Counted from the first letter of the stretch, positions 20,843 through 30,760 are shown. The stretch is 53,960 nucleotides of DNA from Salinihabitans flavidus (GCF_900110425.1 NZ_FODS01000022.1:1-53960); one strand, 5' to 3'. Program-made: numbers and translations. The notes: a model not told the origin generated them from the sequence alone.

Positions 20843-22168
20843 ATGCGAACTTTCATGAAATTTGCCCTGCCTGCCGCACTCGTTGCGGCGCCCGGCCTGG
20901 GGCTGGCTCAAGAGGCCGACACAACGCCAACGAACGAGGACATTGGCTTTATCTTCACCACCTTCATGTTCCTTGTCGCGGGCTTTCTTGTGTTCTGGAT
21001 GGCCGCGGGCTTCTCCATGCTCGAAGCAGGGCTGGTGCGCGGCAAGAACGTGACAATGCAGCTTACGAAGAACGTCTCGCTCTTCTCTCTGGCCGCGATC
21101 TTCTACTACCTGATCGGCTATAACCTGATGTATCCGGGCGATGGCTGGTCGATGGACGGTATTCTGGGCGCCTTCGGCTGGGCCTCGATGGAGCCTGTCG
21201 GTCTTGAAGGGGCCGATCCGGATCTGACCTATGCTTCCGTCGGTTCGGACTTCTTCTTTCAGTTGATGTTCTGCGCGACGACGGCCTCGATCGTGTCGGG
21301 CGCACTCGCGGAACGGATCAAGCTCTGGCCTTTCCTGTTCTTCGTCATTGCCCTGACTGCTCTGATCTACCCCATCCAGGCAAGCTGGAAATGGGGCGGC
21401 GGTTTCCTCGACAACATGGGCTTTCTCGACTTCGCCGGCTCCACGGTGGTTCATTCCGTCGGTGGTTGGGCGGCTCTGACAGGGGCGATCATCCTCGGGC
21501 CGCGCATCGGGAAGTATGCCAAGGACGGAAAAGTCACGCCGATCCCGGGCTCGAACCTGACGCTTGCGACACTCGGGATGTTCATTCTTTGGCTGGGCTG
21601 GTTCGGCTTCAACGGCGGCTCGCAGCTTTACATGGACACCGCCGGGAATGTGGCAGACATCAGCCGCATCTTCGCCAACACCAACACCGCCGCTGCCGGT
21701 GGTGCCATTGCCGCGCTGATCCTGACGCAGCTTCGCTATGGCAAGCCGGACCTGACGATGATCCTTAACGGTGCGCTTGCGGGGCTTGTATCCATCACTG
21801 CGGAGCCCCTGACACCAAGCCTTGGTGTGGCGACCCTGATCGGCGCCATCGGCGGTATCCTCGTGGTCTTCGCCGTGCCGCTGCTGGACAGGTTCAAGAT
21901 CGACGACGTTGTCGGCGCCATTCCGGTTCACCTCGTGGCTGGTATCTGGGGCACGCTGGCCGTGCCGCTGACCAATGGCGATGCGTCCTTCGGTGTGCAG
22001 ATCACCTCCATCGTCGTGGTCGGTGTCTTCGTGTGCGTCACCTCCGCCGTGGTCTGGTTGATCCTGAACGCGGTGCTGGGCCTGCGGGTGGACGAAGAGA
22101 CAGAGATCAACGGCCTCGACATGGGGGAACTGGGGATGGAAGCCTATCCCGAATTCTCCAAGTCCTGA
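20843..22168 (+). CDS. amtB: Ammonium transporter
   Basis: An inner-membrane ammonium channel of 441 residues. The ATG at 20843 follows AGGAAGGA by 8 bases; an in-frame TTG at 20813 overlapping the glnK stop is less likely. A cleavable signal sequence (to about LGLAQ) precedes 11 membrane helices, as in AmtB. The segments GFSMLEAGLVRGKNV and DFAGSTVVHSVGGWAAL (with one of the twin pore histidines) are typical, as is VHLVAGIWGTLAV. The product should be regulated by the adjacent GlnK. Confidence 0.95.
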   Translation: MRTFMKFALPAALVAAPGLGLAQEADTTPTNEDIGFIFTTFMFLVAGFLVFWMAAGFSMLEAGLVRGKNVTMQLTKNVSLFSLAAIFYYLIGYNLMYPGDGWSMDGILGAFGWASMEPVGLEGADPDLTYASVGSDFFFQLMFCATTASIVSGALAERIKLWPFLFFVIALTALIYPIQASWKWGGGFLDNMGFLDFAGSTVVHSVGGWAALTGAIILGPRIGKYAKDGKVTPIPGSNLTLATLGMFILWLGWFGFNGGSQLYMDTAGNVADISRIFANTNTAAAGGAIAALILTQLRYGKPDLTMILNGALAGLVSITAEPLTPSLGVATLIGAIGGILVVFAVPLLDRFKIDDVVGAIPVHLVAGIWGTLAVPLTNGDASFGVQITSIVVVGVFVCVTSAVVWLILNAVLGLRVDEETEINGLDMGELGMEAYPEFSKS

Positions 22169-22193
22169 TCACTGCCGGACACGCGAAAGAGAA

Positions 22194-22225
22194 GGCCCGG
22201 GCAGTCTTGCCCGGGCCATTTCTTA
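22194..22225 (+). terminator. Rho-independent terminator after amtB
   Basis: Perfect 10-bp arms ggcccgggca (22194-22203) and tgcccgggcc (22208-22217) with a 4-base loop, followed by atttctta. It ends the glnK-amtB transcript. Confidence 0.8.
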
Positions 22226-22304
22226 TGTATGGGATAGTAAACACGAAACCGAAAGTCCGGGCACCATCCGGCCGCCCGCAGTCCATCGATCTACGGTGGT
22301 GTCG

Positions 22305-23489
22305 TCAGATCCCGGTATCGACGATTGCCTTGGCCAAAATCGGAACCGTCGTCTGGTTCAACCCCGCGATGTTGAGCCGGCTGTCCGACACCATGTAGAT
22401 GCCATGCTCCGCGCGCAGTCTTTCCACCATCTCAGGGGTGGTACCCAGCTGCGAAAACATGCCCCTGTGCTCCGCGATGAAGCCGAACCGATCAGAGCCG
22501 GACAACCGCTGCAATTCCTCGGCCAGTTGCTTGCGCAAGTTGAGCATGGAGAGCCGCACGTCTTCCAGCTCCTGCTGCCAGTCGGCGCGCAGCGTCTCAT
22601 CGTTGAGGATCATCGTCACCAGCCGCGCCCCGTGATCAGGCGGGAAGGAATAGCTTTGTCGGTTCAGATGGTTCATGTTGCCTTGCGACACAGGTGTCAA
22701 ATCGGCGCTTTCCGAAATCGTCATGAGAATTCCGGTGCGCTCACGATAGATGCCGAAATTCTTTGAACAACTCGCCGCGATCAGACATTCAGGCACCGAA
22801 GCGGCCACAAGCCGTGTTGCGGCGGCGTCCTCCTCCAACCCGTCGCCGAACCCCTGATAGGCAATGTCGATCATCGGCGTGGCGCCGGTCTTGTTGAGAA
22901 GGGACACAACTTCCCGCCACTGGCTCATGTTCAGGTTCGCGCCTGTCGGGTTGTGGCAGCACCCATGCAGCAGCACAACATCACCCGCCCGCATCCCGGC
23001 CAGATCCGTCATCATGCCATCGAAATCCACCGCTCGCGATTCGGCGTCGAAATAACGATAGGGCACGGTCTCGATCCCCATCGCGTTCAGGATCGACAGG
23101 TGGTTCGGCCAAGTCGGGGAGGAAACGAAGACTCGCAGATCGGGGCTCGCCAACCGCGCCAGTTCAAATGCCTGCCGCACTGCGCCGGTGCCGCCGGGCG
23201 TTGCGATGGCGGCGATCCGGTCGCGCTCCACTTCATCTCCCAGGACCAGCCCGATCATCGCATCCGAATAGGCCGGGTCGCCCGCGAGACCGACGTAGGC
23301 CTTGGTTGTCTGTTCTTCCCAAAGCTGTTTTTCGGCGGCCTTGACCGCGCGCATCACCGGGGTAACGCCATCGGCGTTCTTGTACACGCCCACGCCGAGG
23401 TCGATCTTGGTCTGCCGCGGATCCTCACGGTATTTCGCCATCAGTTCGAGGATCTTGTCGGCGGGTTGGGCTTTGAGGTTGCTGAACAT
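22305..23489 (-). CDS. Aromatic amino acid / aspartate aminotransferase (class I, PLP)
   Basis: A PLP-dependent transaminase of 394 residues. The MFSNLKAQPADKILELMAKY start is typical of the TyrB/AspC group and places the ATG at 23489, one base into the upstream stop codon (TGATG). The nucleotide-binding segment GGTGAVRQAFELA, HGCCHNPTGANL and the Schiff-base Lys243 in ASCSKNFGIYRERTG are present. Whether aspartate or aromatic amino acids are the main substrates cannot be decided here. It is translationally coupled to the sulfurtransferase, suggesting a link with cysteine transamination to 3-mercaptopyruvate. Confidence 0.93.
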   Translation of the reverse strand: MFSNLKAQPADKILELMAKYREDPRQTKIDLGVGVYKNADGVTPVMRAVKAAEKQLWEEQTTKAYVGLAGDPAYSDAMIGLVLGDEVERDRIAAIATPGGTGAVRQAFELARLASPDLRVFVSSPTWPNHLSILNAMGIETVPYRYFDAESRAVDFDGMMTDLAGMRAGDVVLLHGCCHNPTGANLNMSQWREVVSLLNKTGATPMIDIAYQGFGDGLEEDAAATRLVAASVPECLIAASCSKNFGIYRERTGILMTISESADLTPVSQGNMNHLNRQSYSFPPDHGARLVTMILNDETLRADWQQELEDVRLSMLNLRKQLAEELQRLSGSDRFGFIAEHRGMFSQLGTTPEMVERLRAEHGIYMVSDSRLNIAGLNQTTVPILAKAIVDTGI

Positions 23490-24346
23490 CAGTCGTCTCC
23501 GGTGGCAATGGGGACCGTGGGGAACATTCCCCATTCGGTCCATGATCCGTCATAGAGCGCATGGTCGGACTTGCCCAAACGCTCCATCGCGAGGCTCAGG
23601 ATCGCGGCAGTGACGCCCGATCCGCAAGTTGTGATGGCGGGCTTCGACAGGTCCACCCCGGCCGCTTCGAATGTCGAACGCAGCGCGTTCGCGTCCTTCA
23701 TCGTGCTATCCTCGTTGAAAAGGCTGGCATAATGCACATTTTTCGATCCCGGTATGTGCCCGGCACGCAGCCCCTCGCGCGGCTCCGGTTCTTCACCGCG
23801 AAACCGACCCGCAGAGCGCGCGTCGATAATCTCGTGATCGCCGAGCTTGGAGGCACTTGAAACCTGAGTGACATCGCGCACCATGTGATTCTGGCGCCGC
23901 ACGGTCATATGCCGGTCGCGGATGATAGGGGGCATGTCCTCTACCGGGCGCCCTTCGGCCTGCCATTTCGGAAATCCCCCGTCGAGCACGGCGACATCCA
24001 TCTGCCCCATCAGCCGGAACAGCCACCAGACTCGCGCAGCCGAGAATATTCCGGCGCCATCATAGACCACCACCTGATGCCCGTCACCCACACCCATGGC
24101 GCGCATGCGGGACATGAATTTCTCCACCGGCGGGACCATATGGGGCAGGTCGGAACGCAGATCGGAAATCTCGTCGATGTCGAAAAACCGCGCGCCGGGA
24201 ATATGCGCGGCCTCGTATTCCGCGCGCGGATCGCGCGCCGCATCCGGCAGATACCACGACGCATCGAGAATCCTCAGATCGGGATCCTTGAGATGCCGGG
24301 CCAGCCATTCGGTGGAAACAAGCGTTCTGGGATCATCCTGTGACAT
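23489..24346 (-). CDS. sseA: 3-mercaptopyruvate sulfurtransferase (two rhodanese domains)
   Basis: A 285-residue protein with an inactive N-terminal rhodanese domain and an active C-terminal one. The catalytic Cys241 lies in the loop CGSGVTA, the signature of mercaptopyruvate rather than thiosulfate sulfurtransferases. The N-terminal segment STEWLARHLKDPDLRILDASWYLP is typical. It transfers sulfur from 3-mercaptopyruvate to thiols or cyanide. Its stop overlaps the aminotransferase start by one base. Together the two enzymes could turn cysteine into pyruvate and sulfane sulfur. Confidence 0.93.
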   Translation of the reverse strand: MSQDDPRTLVSTEWLARHLKDPDLRILDASWYLPDAARDPRAEYEAAHIPGARFFDIDEISDLRSDLPHMVPPVEKFMSRMRAMGVGDGHQVVVYDGAGIFSAARVWWLFRLMGQMDVAVLDGGFPKWQAEGRPVEDMPPIIRDRHMTVRRQNHMVRDVTQVSSASKLGDHEIIDARSAGRFRGEEPEPREGLRAGHIPGSKNVHYASLFNEDSTMKDANALRSTFEAAGVDLSKPAITTCGSGVTAAILSLAMERLGKSDHALYDGSWTEWGMFPTVPIATGDD

Positions 24347-24553
24347 CGGTCCCCCCTGCGGAAATCCGAAACATGCCTACTACCGGGGCGAGTGAAGGGC
24401 AAGGCCAACGCGGCGCGGCGAGCGCCTGATGCGATGTCCCAGTGCCTGCGCAACCTGCCGTGGTGCGCGCGCGACCGACGCGCCGTTTTTTTCACCCTTG
24501 CCAGATCGAGAAACGCGCTATCCTCTGGACGGCACATCAGCGGAGCGCCACAT

Positions 24554-25291
24554 ATGCCAGACCCCGCCGGAATCGTTCTCATACTCGGAAGCGGGCCGAA
24601 CGCGGTGGCCAGCCGCGACTGGGACGTGAGCGCCGTTACGCATATCGTCGCAATCAACAACGCATGGCGCGTGCGGCCCGACTGGTCCCATCTGATACAT
24701 CCAGAAGATTTTCCACCCGATCGTCGCCCGTCCGCTTGCGACCCCCGACAACGGATCGTCACCGCGGCCGATTATGTTCCGGTGCAAAACCGCTATGGCG
24801 GATTTGTCTATGCCGGTGGAACCATGGCCTTTACCGCGGGATATTGGGCGCTCGGTGCGCTTCGGCCGCGTGTGATGGCGTTTATCGGCTGTGACATGGT
24901 CTATCCCCGACAGGGCAATACGCATTTTTACGGCACCGGCGCCGCCGATCCACTGCGCGACGATATCACACTGCAAAACCTTGAGGCGAAATCAGCGCGC
25001 CTCGCCCTTTGCGCCGCAATGGACGGGTGCCATTGTGTGAATCTCTCGACCGGCGAAAGCCGCCTGACCTTCCCCCGCGTCGATCCGCATGATCTGCCCG
25101 CGCTGAGTATGGCCGCTCCCGCCCCGCGTCCAGATCTTTCCGGGCCGCTCACCGCCGAAGCGACACTTGGCTACCATGTGCCCTCGGGTCGTTATTGGGA
25201 GGAAAGGGATCGGTTTGACGCCGTCGCGCTTCGGCAGGTCGACGCGCTTTGGCTTTCGACGCATGAGGCACGCTCAACCGCCCTGACGTAG
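24554..25291 (+). CDS. Hypothetical protein with a GSGP nucleotide-binding-like start
   Basis: I do not recognise a firm family. The 245-residue protein begins with a beta strand and glycine loop, [15 protein letters not shown], followed by [17 protein letters not shown] and a FIGCDMVYP segment. This layout recalls the MptE-like/DUF115 group and some glycosyltransferase-associated Rossmann proteins. The start at 24554 is chosen because the conserved-looking sequence begins there; the frame is open from 24392. Its 3' end overlaps the convergent smpB gene by 18 bases. Confidence 0.65.
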   Translation: MPDPAGIVLILGSGPNAVASRDWDVSAVTHIVAINNAWRVRPDWSHLIHPEDFPPDRRPSACDPRQRIVTAADYVPVQNRYGGFVYAGGTMAFTAGYWALGALRPRVMAFIGCDMVYPRQGNTHFYGTGAADPLRDDITLQNLEAKSARLALCAAMDGCHCVNLSTGESRLTFPRVDPHDLPALSMAAPAPRPDLSGPLTAEATLGYHVPSGRYWEERDRFDAVALRQVDALWLSTHEARSTALT

Positions 25292-25756
25292 CAACCGTTG
25301 TTTCTGCCGGTTCCAGTCCCGCTTGGCCTCGGTCTGGCGCTTGTCGTGAACCTTCTTGCCCTTCGCGATACCGATTTTCAGCTTCGCGATCCCCTTGTGA
25401 TTGAAATAGAGCACCAGCGGCACCAGCGTCATCCCCTTGCGCTGCGTCGCATTCCAGAGCCGCGCCAGTTCCTTGCGTGAGACCAGAAGCTTCCGGCGTC
25501 TCCGGTCCTCATGGCCGAACATGGCTTGTTCATAGGGGGCGATATAGGAGTTGACGAGCCAAAGCTCCCCCTGATCCACAGTGGCATAGCTTTCGGCGAT
25601 ATTGGCGCTGTTCTCTCGCAGGGATTTCACTTCGGACCCCTGAAGCACGATACCGCATTCGAGGTCGTCCTCGATGGCATAGTCATACCGGGCGCGCCGG
25701 TTCTCGGCGATCACCTTGTAGTTCGGGTCTGATTTCTGCTTTTTGCTGCTGGCCAT
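25274..25756 (-). CDS. smpB: SsrA-binding protein
   Basis: A 160-residue RNA-binding protein that delivers tmRNA to stalled ribosomes. The core [32 protein letters not shown] and NSYIAPYEQ segments are unmistakable. The Lys/Arg-rich tail after GKKVHDKRQ is the part that enters the mRNA channel. Length is typical. The gene is preceded by a 350-base intergenic region with unusual features and overlaps the 3' end of a convergent hypothetical gene. Confidence 0.96.
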   Translation of the reverse strand: MASSKKQKSDPNYKVIAENRRARYDYAIEDDLECGIVLQGSEVKSLRENSANIAESYATVDQGELWLVNSYIAPYEQAMFGHEDRRRRKLLVSRKELARLWNATQRKGMTLVPLVLYFNHKGIAKLKIGIAKGKKVHDKRQTEAKRDWNRQKQRLLRQGG

Positions 25757-26106
25757 GATCGGGGTTGCTTACATCCGCGTGGCGCGCCTGTCCATCGGGG
25801 TCTTTTAATTCGTCGCCCCCAGAGAACCAATCGCCTCACAGGCCCCACGAACCATTATTGGGGGGACGCCGAAACGCCCCCCGATTGTTTGTCTGCCTGC
25901 CGAGCCTGTATTCGGATCGGGCCACGTATTGTGCCCTATCCCCCTGCCAATGCTGAGAAATTCCCGATACATTGACTATAGGCAGTGCAATGCGAATCAG
26001 TCAAGGGCAGGCGATTCGATTCTCCCTTCCAAAGTGCGGGCGATTCGGAGAAGCGATTCGTTTCAAGGACTTAGTGCGCGAAAAAAATCGCATCTGAAAA
26101 TGCCCG
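25757..26106. other. Gene-free region upstream of smpB with a hairpin and a GANTC cluster
   Basis: No convincing gene was found. It contains a G/C-run hairpin (25860-25882: gggggg-a-cg, loop ccgaaa, cg-cccccc) and, at 25994-26059, five GANTC sites in 66 bases, the target of the CcrM cell-cycle methylase in alphaproteobacteria. Transcripts from folC would cross it leftward. It may hold the smpB promoter or a small RNA. Confidence 0.5.
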
Positions 26107-27381
26107 TCATCCATTTTCCCGCAACACACGCCCCGCGAGGTAAAGAGAACCGCAAATCAGCACGCGCGCCTGTGGTGCCGTCGCCCTGATCGCGTCAAGC
26201 GCGGCCTGCACACCACCGGCTGTCGTGGCGGGCAAACCGGCACGTTCTGCCGCCGCCGCGGTCGTTTCCGCGGGCAGGGTGTTAGCCTCTCCCGGGATCG
26301 AAACCGCCGTCAGCCCTTCTGCCTGCGCCGCCAGCGGTGTCAGATAGCCTGCGATGTCCTTGGTGTTGAGCATTCCACATATAAGATAGGTGGGCCGCGC
26401 GGGCAGAGTTGACAAATGCTCCGCGAGGGCCGCGCCCGCCGCCGTGTTGTGCCCACCATCGAGCCAAAGTTCCACCCCCGGTGCGCTATCGGCGAGCGGC
26501 CCGCGCCACAGGCGCTGCATCCGGGCTGGCCAGACCGCATCGGTCATTGCCGCCGCGCAGGCCTCTTCGGGGGATTCCAGATGACGCAGCGCGGCCAGTG
26601 CGGCTCCCGCATTCACTACCTGATGCTGACCCGGAAGCGCCGGCATCGGCAGATCCAGAAGCCCGCGTTCATCTTGGTAAACCAACCGCCCGCGTTCCGT
26701 GGTCACATGCCAGTGCTGACCATAGGCGATCAGCGGCGCACCAAGACGCGCAGCCCGGTCCTCGATCACCTCCATGGCCTCTTCGGGTTGCGGTCCCACA
26801 ACGCAAGGCACCCCGCGCTTCACAATTCCGGCCTTCTCGGCCGCGATCCGGGCCAGTGTATTGCCCAGAAACTGCTCGTGATCGATGGAGATCGGCGTAA
26901 TCATCGTCAGCGCGGGCGTTTCGATCACGTTCGTCGCATCCAGCCGTCCGCCAAGACCGACCTCCAGAAGGGTGTAGTCAGCGGGTGTCCGGGAAAACGC
27001 AAGAAAGGCGGCGCAGGTCGTGATCTCGAAATAGGTGATGCTGTCGCTATCGTTGGCAGCGTAACACTCGTCAAGCACCTGTGTCAGATGTTCCTCGCTG
27101 ATCAACTCGCCCGCAAGCCGAATGCGCTCATGAAACCGCGCCAGATGCGGCGACGTATAGGCATGCACGCGCTTGCCCATATGCTCCAGCCCGGCGCGGA
27201 TCATCGCCTGGGAAGAGCCCTTTCCGTTGGTTCCCGCAATATGGATGACCGGCGGGAGCGCATCCTGCGGATTGTCGAGAGCGGCCAGCAAGCGCCAGAC
27301 CCGGTCAAGCGTCAGGTCGATGATCTTGGGGTGCAGTGCCATCATCCGGTCGAGGATGAGATCCGAGCTTTGGGCGATCAC
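26107..27381 (-). CDS. folC: Bifunctional folylpolyglutamate synthase / dihydrofolate synthase
   Basis: A cytoplasmic Mur-ligase-type enzyme of 424 residues that adds glutamate to dihydropteroate and folates. The P-loop GTNGKGSS (50-56) and the TSPHLARFHERIRLAG segment are typical. The start is a GTG at 27381, giving the usual SSDLILDRMMALHPKIIDL beginning; the next in-frame ATG (27345) would cut into it. It follows accD by 73 bases, the common accD-folC order, so they are probably one operon. Confidence 0.94.
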   Translation of the reverse strand: MIAQSSDLILDRMMALHPKIIDLTLDRVWRLLAALDNPQDALPPVIHIAGTNGKGSSQAMIRAGLEHMGKRVHAYTSPHLARFHERIRLAGELISEEHLTQVLDECYAANDSDSITYFEITTCAAFLAFSRTPADYTLLEVGLGGRLDATNVIETPALTMITPISIDHEQFLGNTLARIAAEKAGIVKRGVPCVVGPQPEEAMEVIEDRAARLGAPLIAYGQHWHVTTERGRLVYQDERGLLDLPMPALPGQHQVVNAGAALAALRHLESPEEACAAAMTDAVWPARMQRLWRGPLADSAPGVELWLDGGHNTAAGAALAEHLSTLPARPTYLICGMLNTKDIAGYLTPLAAQAEGLTAVSIPGEANTLPAETTAAAAERAGLPATTAGGVQAALDAIRATAPQARVLICGSLYLAGRVLRENG

Positions 27382-27454
27382 AGGGACAATCCTGTCTAAA
27401 GGAGGAAGGCGACGGTTTCGACAGCGGAGTGCCCGCCTGCGTTCAGCGTCGGTC

Positions 27455-28381
27455 TCAGGTCTTCTCAGGCGCGTCGTCGGCCTCTTGAACAGCCTCTTTT
27501 TCCGGCGCGGGCAACTCGCCCTTCACCTGCGGCGGCAGGTCAAGCAACATCCGGGTGATGGTGATCAACTCGTCGCGCATGTCGCGGCGCGGGGTCACGC
27601 GATCCAGCATCCCGTGATCCAGAAGGTACTCGGCGCGCTGGAACCCCTCGGGCAGCTTTTCGCGAATGGTCTGCTCGATGACTCTCGGCCCGGCAAAACA
27701 GATGAGCGCTCCGGGTTCCGCGATCTGCACATCGCCCAGCATCGCGTAAGAGGCCGTGACTCCGCCGGTCGTCGGGTGGGTCAGAACCACGACATAGGGC
27801 AGGCCCGCCTCTTTGAGCATCTGCACCGCGACCGTGGTGCGCGGCATTTGCATCAGCGACAGTATACCTTCCTGCATCCGCGCGCCTCCGGCGGCGGAAA
27901 ACAGGATCAGCGGACGATGAAGCGCAACCGCGCGTTCAGCGGCGGCAATGATCGCATTGCCCACATACATTCCCATGGAGCCACCCATGAAAGAGAAATC
28001 CTGCACCGCCGCCACGATGGGGGTGCGTCCGATCTCGCCCTCGGCTACAAGCATCGCTTCCTTCTCTCCGGTGGCCCTCTGCGCCGCCTTCATCCGGTCG
28101 GGATAGCGTTTCTGATCTCGGAAATGTAACGGGTCGGCCACCGGCGCGGGCACCTCCACCTCTGAATAGGAGCCGCCGTCGAACAGAGCAGTAAGCCGGT
28201 CGCGCGCGCGAAGCGCCATGTGGTGGCCGCATTGCGGGCAGACGTTGAGATGCTCTTTCAACTCACGGTGAAACAGCATCGAGCCGCATTCATCGCACTT
28301 GGACCACAGATTCTCGGGCATCTCGCGGCGCGAGAAGATCGAGTTGATCCGGGGACGGACATAGTTCGTGATCCAGTTCAT
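27455..28381 (-). CDS. accD: Acetyl-CoA carboxylase carboxyltransferase subunit beta
   Basis: A 308-residue subunit that, with AccA, transfers the carboxyl group from biotin to acetyl-CoA in the first step of fatty-acid synthesis. The N-terminal zinc ribbon is seen as Cys29, Cys32, Cys48 and Cys51 (KCDECG and CPQCGH). The core [12 protein letters not shown] and [16 protein letters not shown] segments are typical. The C-terminal tail is acidic and Pro/Glu-rich. It lies between the CPBP protease gene and folC, all leftward. Confidence 0.96.
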   Translation of the reverse strand: MNWITNYVRPRINSIFSRREMPENLWSKCDECGSMLFHRELKEHLNVCPQCGHHMALRARDRLTALFDGGSYSEVEVPAPVADPLHFRDQKRYPDRMKAAQRATGEKEAMLVAEGEIGRTPIVAAVQDFSFMGGSMGMYVGNAIIAAAERAVALHRPLILFSAAGGARMQEGILSLMQMPRTTVAVQMLKEAGLPYVVVLTHPTTGGVTASYAMLGDVQIAEPGALICFAGPRVIEQTIREKLPEGFQRAEYLLDHGMLDRVTPRRDMRDELITITRMLLDLPPQVKGELPAPEKEAVQEADDAPEKT

Positions 28382-28444
28382 GCGCGGGTCCTGGCGTTTC
28401 TGCGGATATTGGCCTCAAATAATCCGCACCGGCCCGAATTGCAA

Positions 28445-29326
28445 TCAGCGCCTGATGGCAATGCGCGCGGCCAGCCAGGTGCAGAACAAGAAGGTTCCAT
28501 CGACCAGCAAGGCAGAGCGCAGCGCTGCACCGTCCTGCGGCCCGAACGGCAGCGTAAAAAGAGCCAGCCCGGAAAACGCGCCGTCCATCGCAATCAGCAG
28601 CAACGCCATGACGTTGTTGCCGAAATGAAGCGCCAGCGCCGGACCGAGGTTGCCCGCTCGCGCGGTCAGATCCGCCGCCGCCAGTCCGAAGAGCGCGGCG
28701 CCCCCGGCAACGATCGGGGCGTTCTCTCCATATGTTGCGACATCGAAATGCAACGCGCCGAAGAGCACCGACGGAAGACCCATCCAGATCAGGGGCGAGC
28801 GGAACCGCGCCGCAAGCTGGCTCTGCGCATAGCCACGAAATATCAACTCCTCCGCTCCGGTCTGAATCACGACCGCCAGAAGCGAAACCGGCAGTAGAAG
28901 AAGCCACCGGCCAGGCGGCAGATTCGGCGAGGGATTCATGCTCTCGCCGCCGGGGATCAGCATCGCGACAAGCAAGAGTCCGGAAAACCACATCAACACC
29001 CGCCGGAAATCGCGCCAGACCATGCCCGGCGGACCCGTCAGGCTGCGCAGCCCGCGCCGGTGCAGCGCGCCCAATACGATCCGAAGCGCAACGATCAACG
29101 CGACAAAGCTGAGCAGCATGGTCAGCGCGCCCCGCGGCGTGCTGCCTTCCACGGCTTCACGCAGAATCGCCTCACCATCCGGCAATTCGCGCAGCCCCTG
29201 AAACACCAGTGACACGAGGGCGACGTATCCCAGCCAGACCAGCAAAAGCCCCAGACCAAGCCGCCAGGGTTCTGCCGACGCTCGCGCTGGGTCGGCAAGC
29301 TGCGATTGTCCATGATAACGATACAT
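28445..29326 (-). CDS. CPBP-family intramembrane glutamic endopeptidase
   Basis: A polytopic membrane protein of 293 residues of the Abi/CAAX-like protease family. The first motif EExxxR is present as GAEELIFRGYAQ (Glu159, Glu160, Arg164), followed by FGALHFD (His193) and HFGNN near the C-terminus. The ATG at 29326 has AAGGA 7 bases upstream; an in-frame TTG 18 bases further up is less likely. Natural substrates are unknown. The gene ends 63 bases before accD and may be cotranscribed with it. Confidence 0.88.
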   Translation of the reverse strand: MYRYHGQSQLADPARASAEPWRLGLGLLLVWLGYVALVSLVFQGLRELPDGEAILREAVEGSTPRGALTMLLSFVALIVALRIVLGALHRRGLRSLTGPPGMVWRDFRRVLMWFSGLLLVAMLIPGGESMNPSPNLPPGRWLLLLPVSLLAVVIQTGAEELIFRGYAQSQLAARFRSPLIWMGLPSVLFGALHFDVATYGENAPIVAGGAALFGLAAADLTARAGNLGPALALHFGNNVMALLLIAMDGAFSGLALFTLPFGPQDGAALRSALLVDGTFLFCTWLAARIAIRR

Positions 29327-29577
29327 GCGCGATCCTTGCCGCAACGCGCGGGCAGGGGCAAGGCCGGCCCGCCAGACTTGTGCGAAGCGGACCCGTGGAC
29401 TACTCCTTTGACAAAGCAGGGCTGAAAGGTAAGCAGGTTTAACTCAAGGCGCAGGGCGCCCCAGTGTCTGGTATGGCCTTACGCCATTTGGTCAACCGAA
29501 ACCAATCAGATAGACAATAGCAGTTGGGAATAAGATATCGTTTCGAAAAGTGAGGCAATTGGCAGGGTGACAACGGT

Positions 29578-30351
29578 ATGAGTCGGACACGAAGCGGTCC
29601 TTTGCAAAAAGTGTTTCAGGCCGCTGTGGCGCGCTACTGGGCGAGTGCCGCGCATCAGGCGGAAGAGACGGACATCGCCGCCTTGCGAGAACAGCGAAGC
29701 CGCGCGCGGCGACTGCGCCGACATCTCGACAGGCTCATTTCCGTTGCCGAAAGCCGGCTCGCCCTTCCCTATATCGGGTCCAACGCCTTTCCAAAACCGC
29801 ATGGCACCGACTGGGCGTGGCGGCCTGCGCTCTGGCGAGAGCCGCTGCCTCGTTCCGGCATGTCCTCGGTTCAGAGCCGCGAGATGCTGGGCGATGAGGT
29901 GACACTGTTCCATGACTGCCATGTGTCAGAACTCAGCCTGCGCCAGATCCGCAACACGCGCGAAAAGGATCTCGCGCCCTTCGGGTTGCGCATGGATGTG
30001 TTCCGCTTCGACGGCTCCTTCCTGTCACTGGCCATCGACTTGCCGCCCGAGGCCGTGGCCGGGCTCCGGCGCAAGCACCTGATTCGCATGGACACGATCG
30101 TGGAAATGGAGAAGCCGCTGGAAATTTTTGCGCGCCTGAACATCCGCCACGGACCCAACACCGAACAGATCGTGCGCGAGCTGCCCCTGCACGAAGAGGA
30201 CATCACGGTCGAATTCGACCTCGCCTATTCCAAGCTCAATGAAAAGCGGGTCGAAAAGGCATGGATGGATCTTATTTTCGAGGGTCCGGAACTGAATCAG
30301 GTCATCCTGCGCGACGTGACCTTCAGCCGCCGCCCCCGCGCCGAATTGTAG
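29578..30351 (+). CDS. DUF6478-like hypothetical protein
   Basis: A 257-residue protein that resembles the DUF6478 family found in Rhodobacterales, as far as I can tell from memory. The N-terminus (about 1-65) is helical and Arg-rich (REQRSRARRLRRHLDRL), then a WAWRPALWREPLPRSG segment and beta-rich sequence LFHDCHVSELSLRQIRN and FRFDGSFLSLAIDLP follow. No signal peptide or membrane helix is visible. Function unknown. It is the first gene of a tight group with two small genes 14 and 17 bases apart. Confidence 0.75.
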   Translation: MSRTRSGPLQKVFQAAVARYWASAAHQAEETDIAALREQRSRARRLRRHLDRLISVAESRLALPYIGSNAFPKPHGTDWAWRPALWREPLPRSGMSSVQSREMLGDEVTLFHDCHVSELSLRQIRNTREKDLAPFGLRMDVFRFDGSFLSLAIDLPPEAVAGLRRKHLIRMDTIVEMEKPLEIFARLNIRHGPNTEQIVRELPLHEEDITVEFDLAYSKLNEKRVEKAWMDLIFEGPELNQVILRDVTFSRRPRAEL

Positions 30352-30365
30352 GGAGAGAGAGGGAC

Positions 30366-30743
30366 ATGACCGCGTTCACGCTAACCAAGACACGGCTTTT
30401 CGAAGGCGTCTGGGAAGGGGTGCTGCACGCCCGCGAAGACAGCCCCCTGCGCCCGGATATCGAGGTGACGCACCTCGAAAAACCCATCACCGGGGTACAG
30501 GTGAAAGAGACGCCTGACGGGGAAGGCTGGCAATTGCGCGTGCCTGTCCCGGTCGAGGTGATACGAGACGGGGTGCAAACCTTCCTGATCCGCGACAAGA
30601 CCGCGGGCGAGACGCTGGAGTCCTTCACCCTGATCTCGGGCGAGGCGCTGGCCGACGACATCCGCGCCGAGATGGAACTTCTGCGCGCGGAGCTGGACAT
30701 GCTCAAACGCGCCTTCCGCCGCCATTGCCTCGAAACCATGTGA
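30366..30743 (+). CDS. Hypothetical protein, 125 residues
   Basis: I do not recognise the family. The start ATG at 30366 follows a GGGAG-rich site and lies 14 bases after the DUF6478-like stop. The body is predicted beta-rich (ITGVQVKETPDGEGWQLRVPVPVEVI), and the last 35 residues form an amphipathic helix (RAEMELLRAELDMLKRAF) that may be a coiled coil. No signal or membrane segment. It probably works with its upstream neighbour. Confidence 0.7.
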   Translation: MTAFTLTKTRLFEGVWEGVLHAREDSPLRPDIEVTHLEKPITGVQVKETPDGEGWQLRVPVPVEVIRDGVQTFLIRDKTAGETLESFTLISGEALADDIRAEMELLRAELDMLKRAFRRHCLETM

Positions 30744-30760
30744 CAGCGCAGAGACCCATC

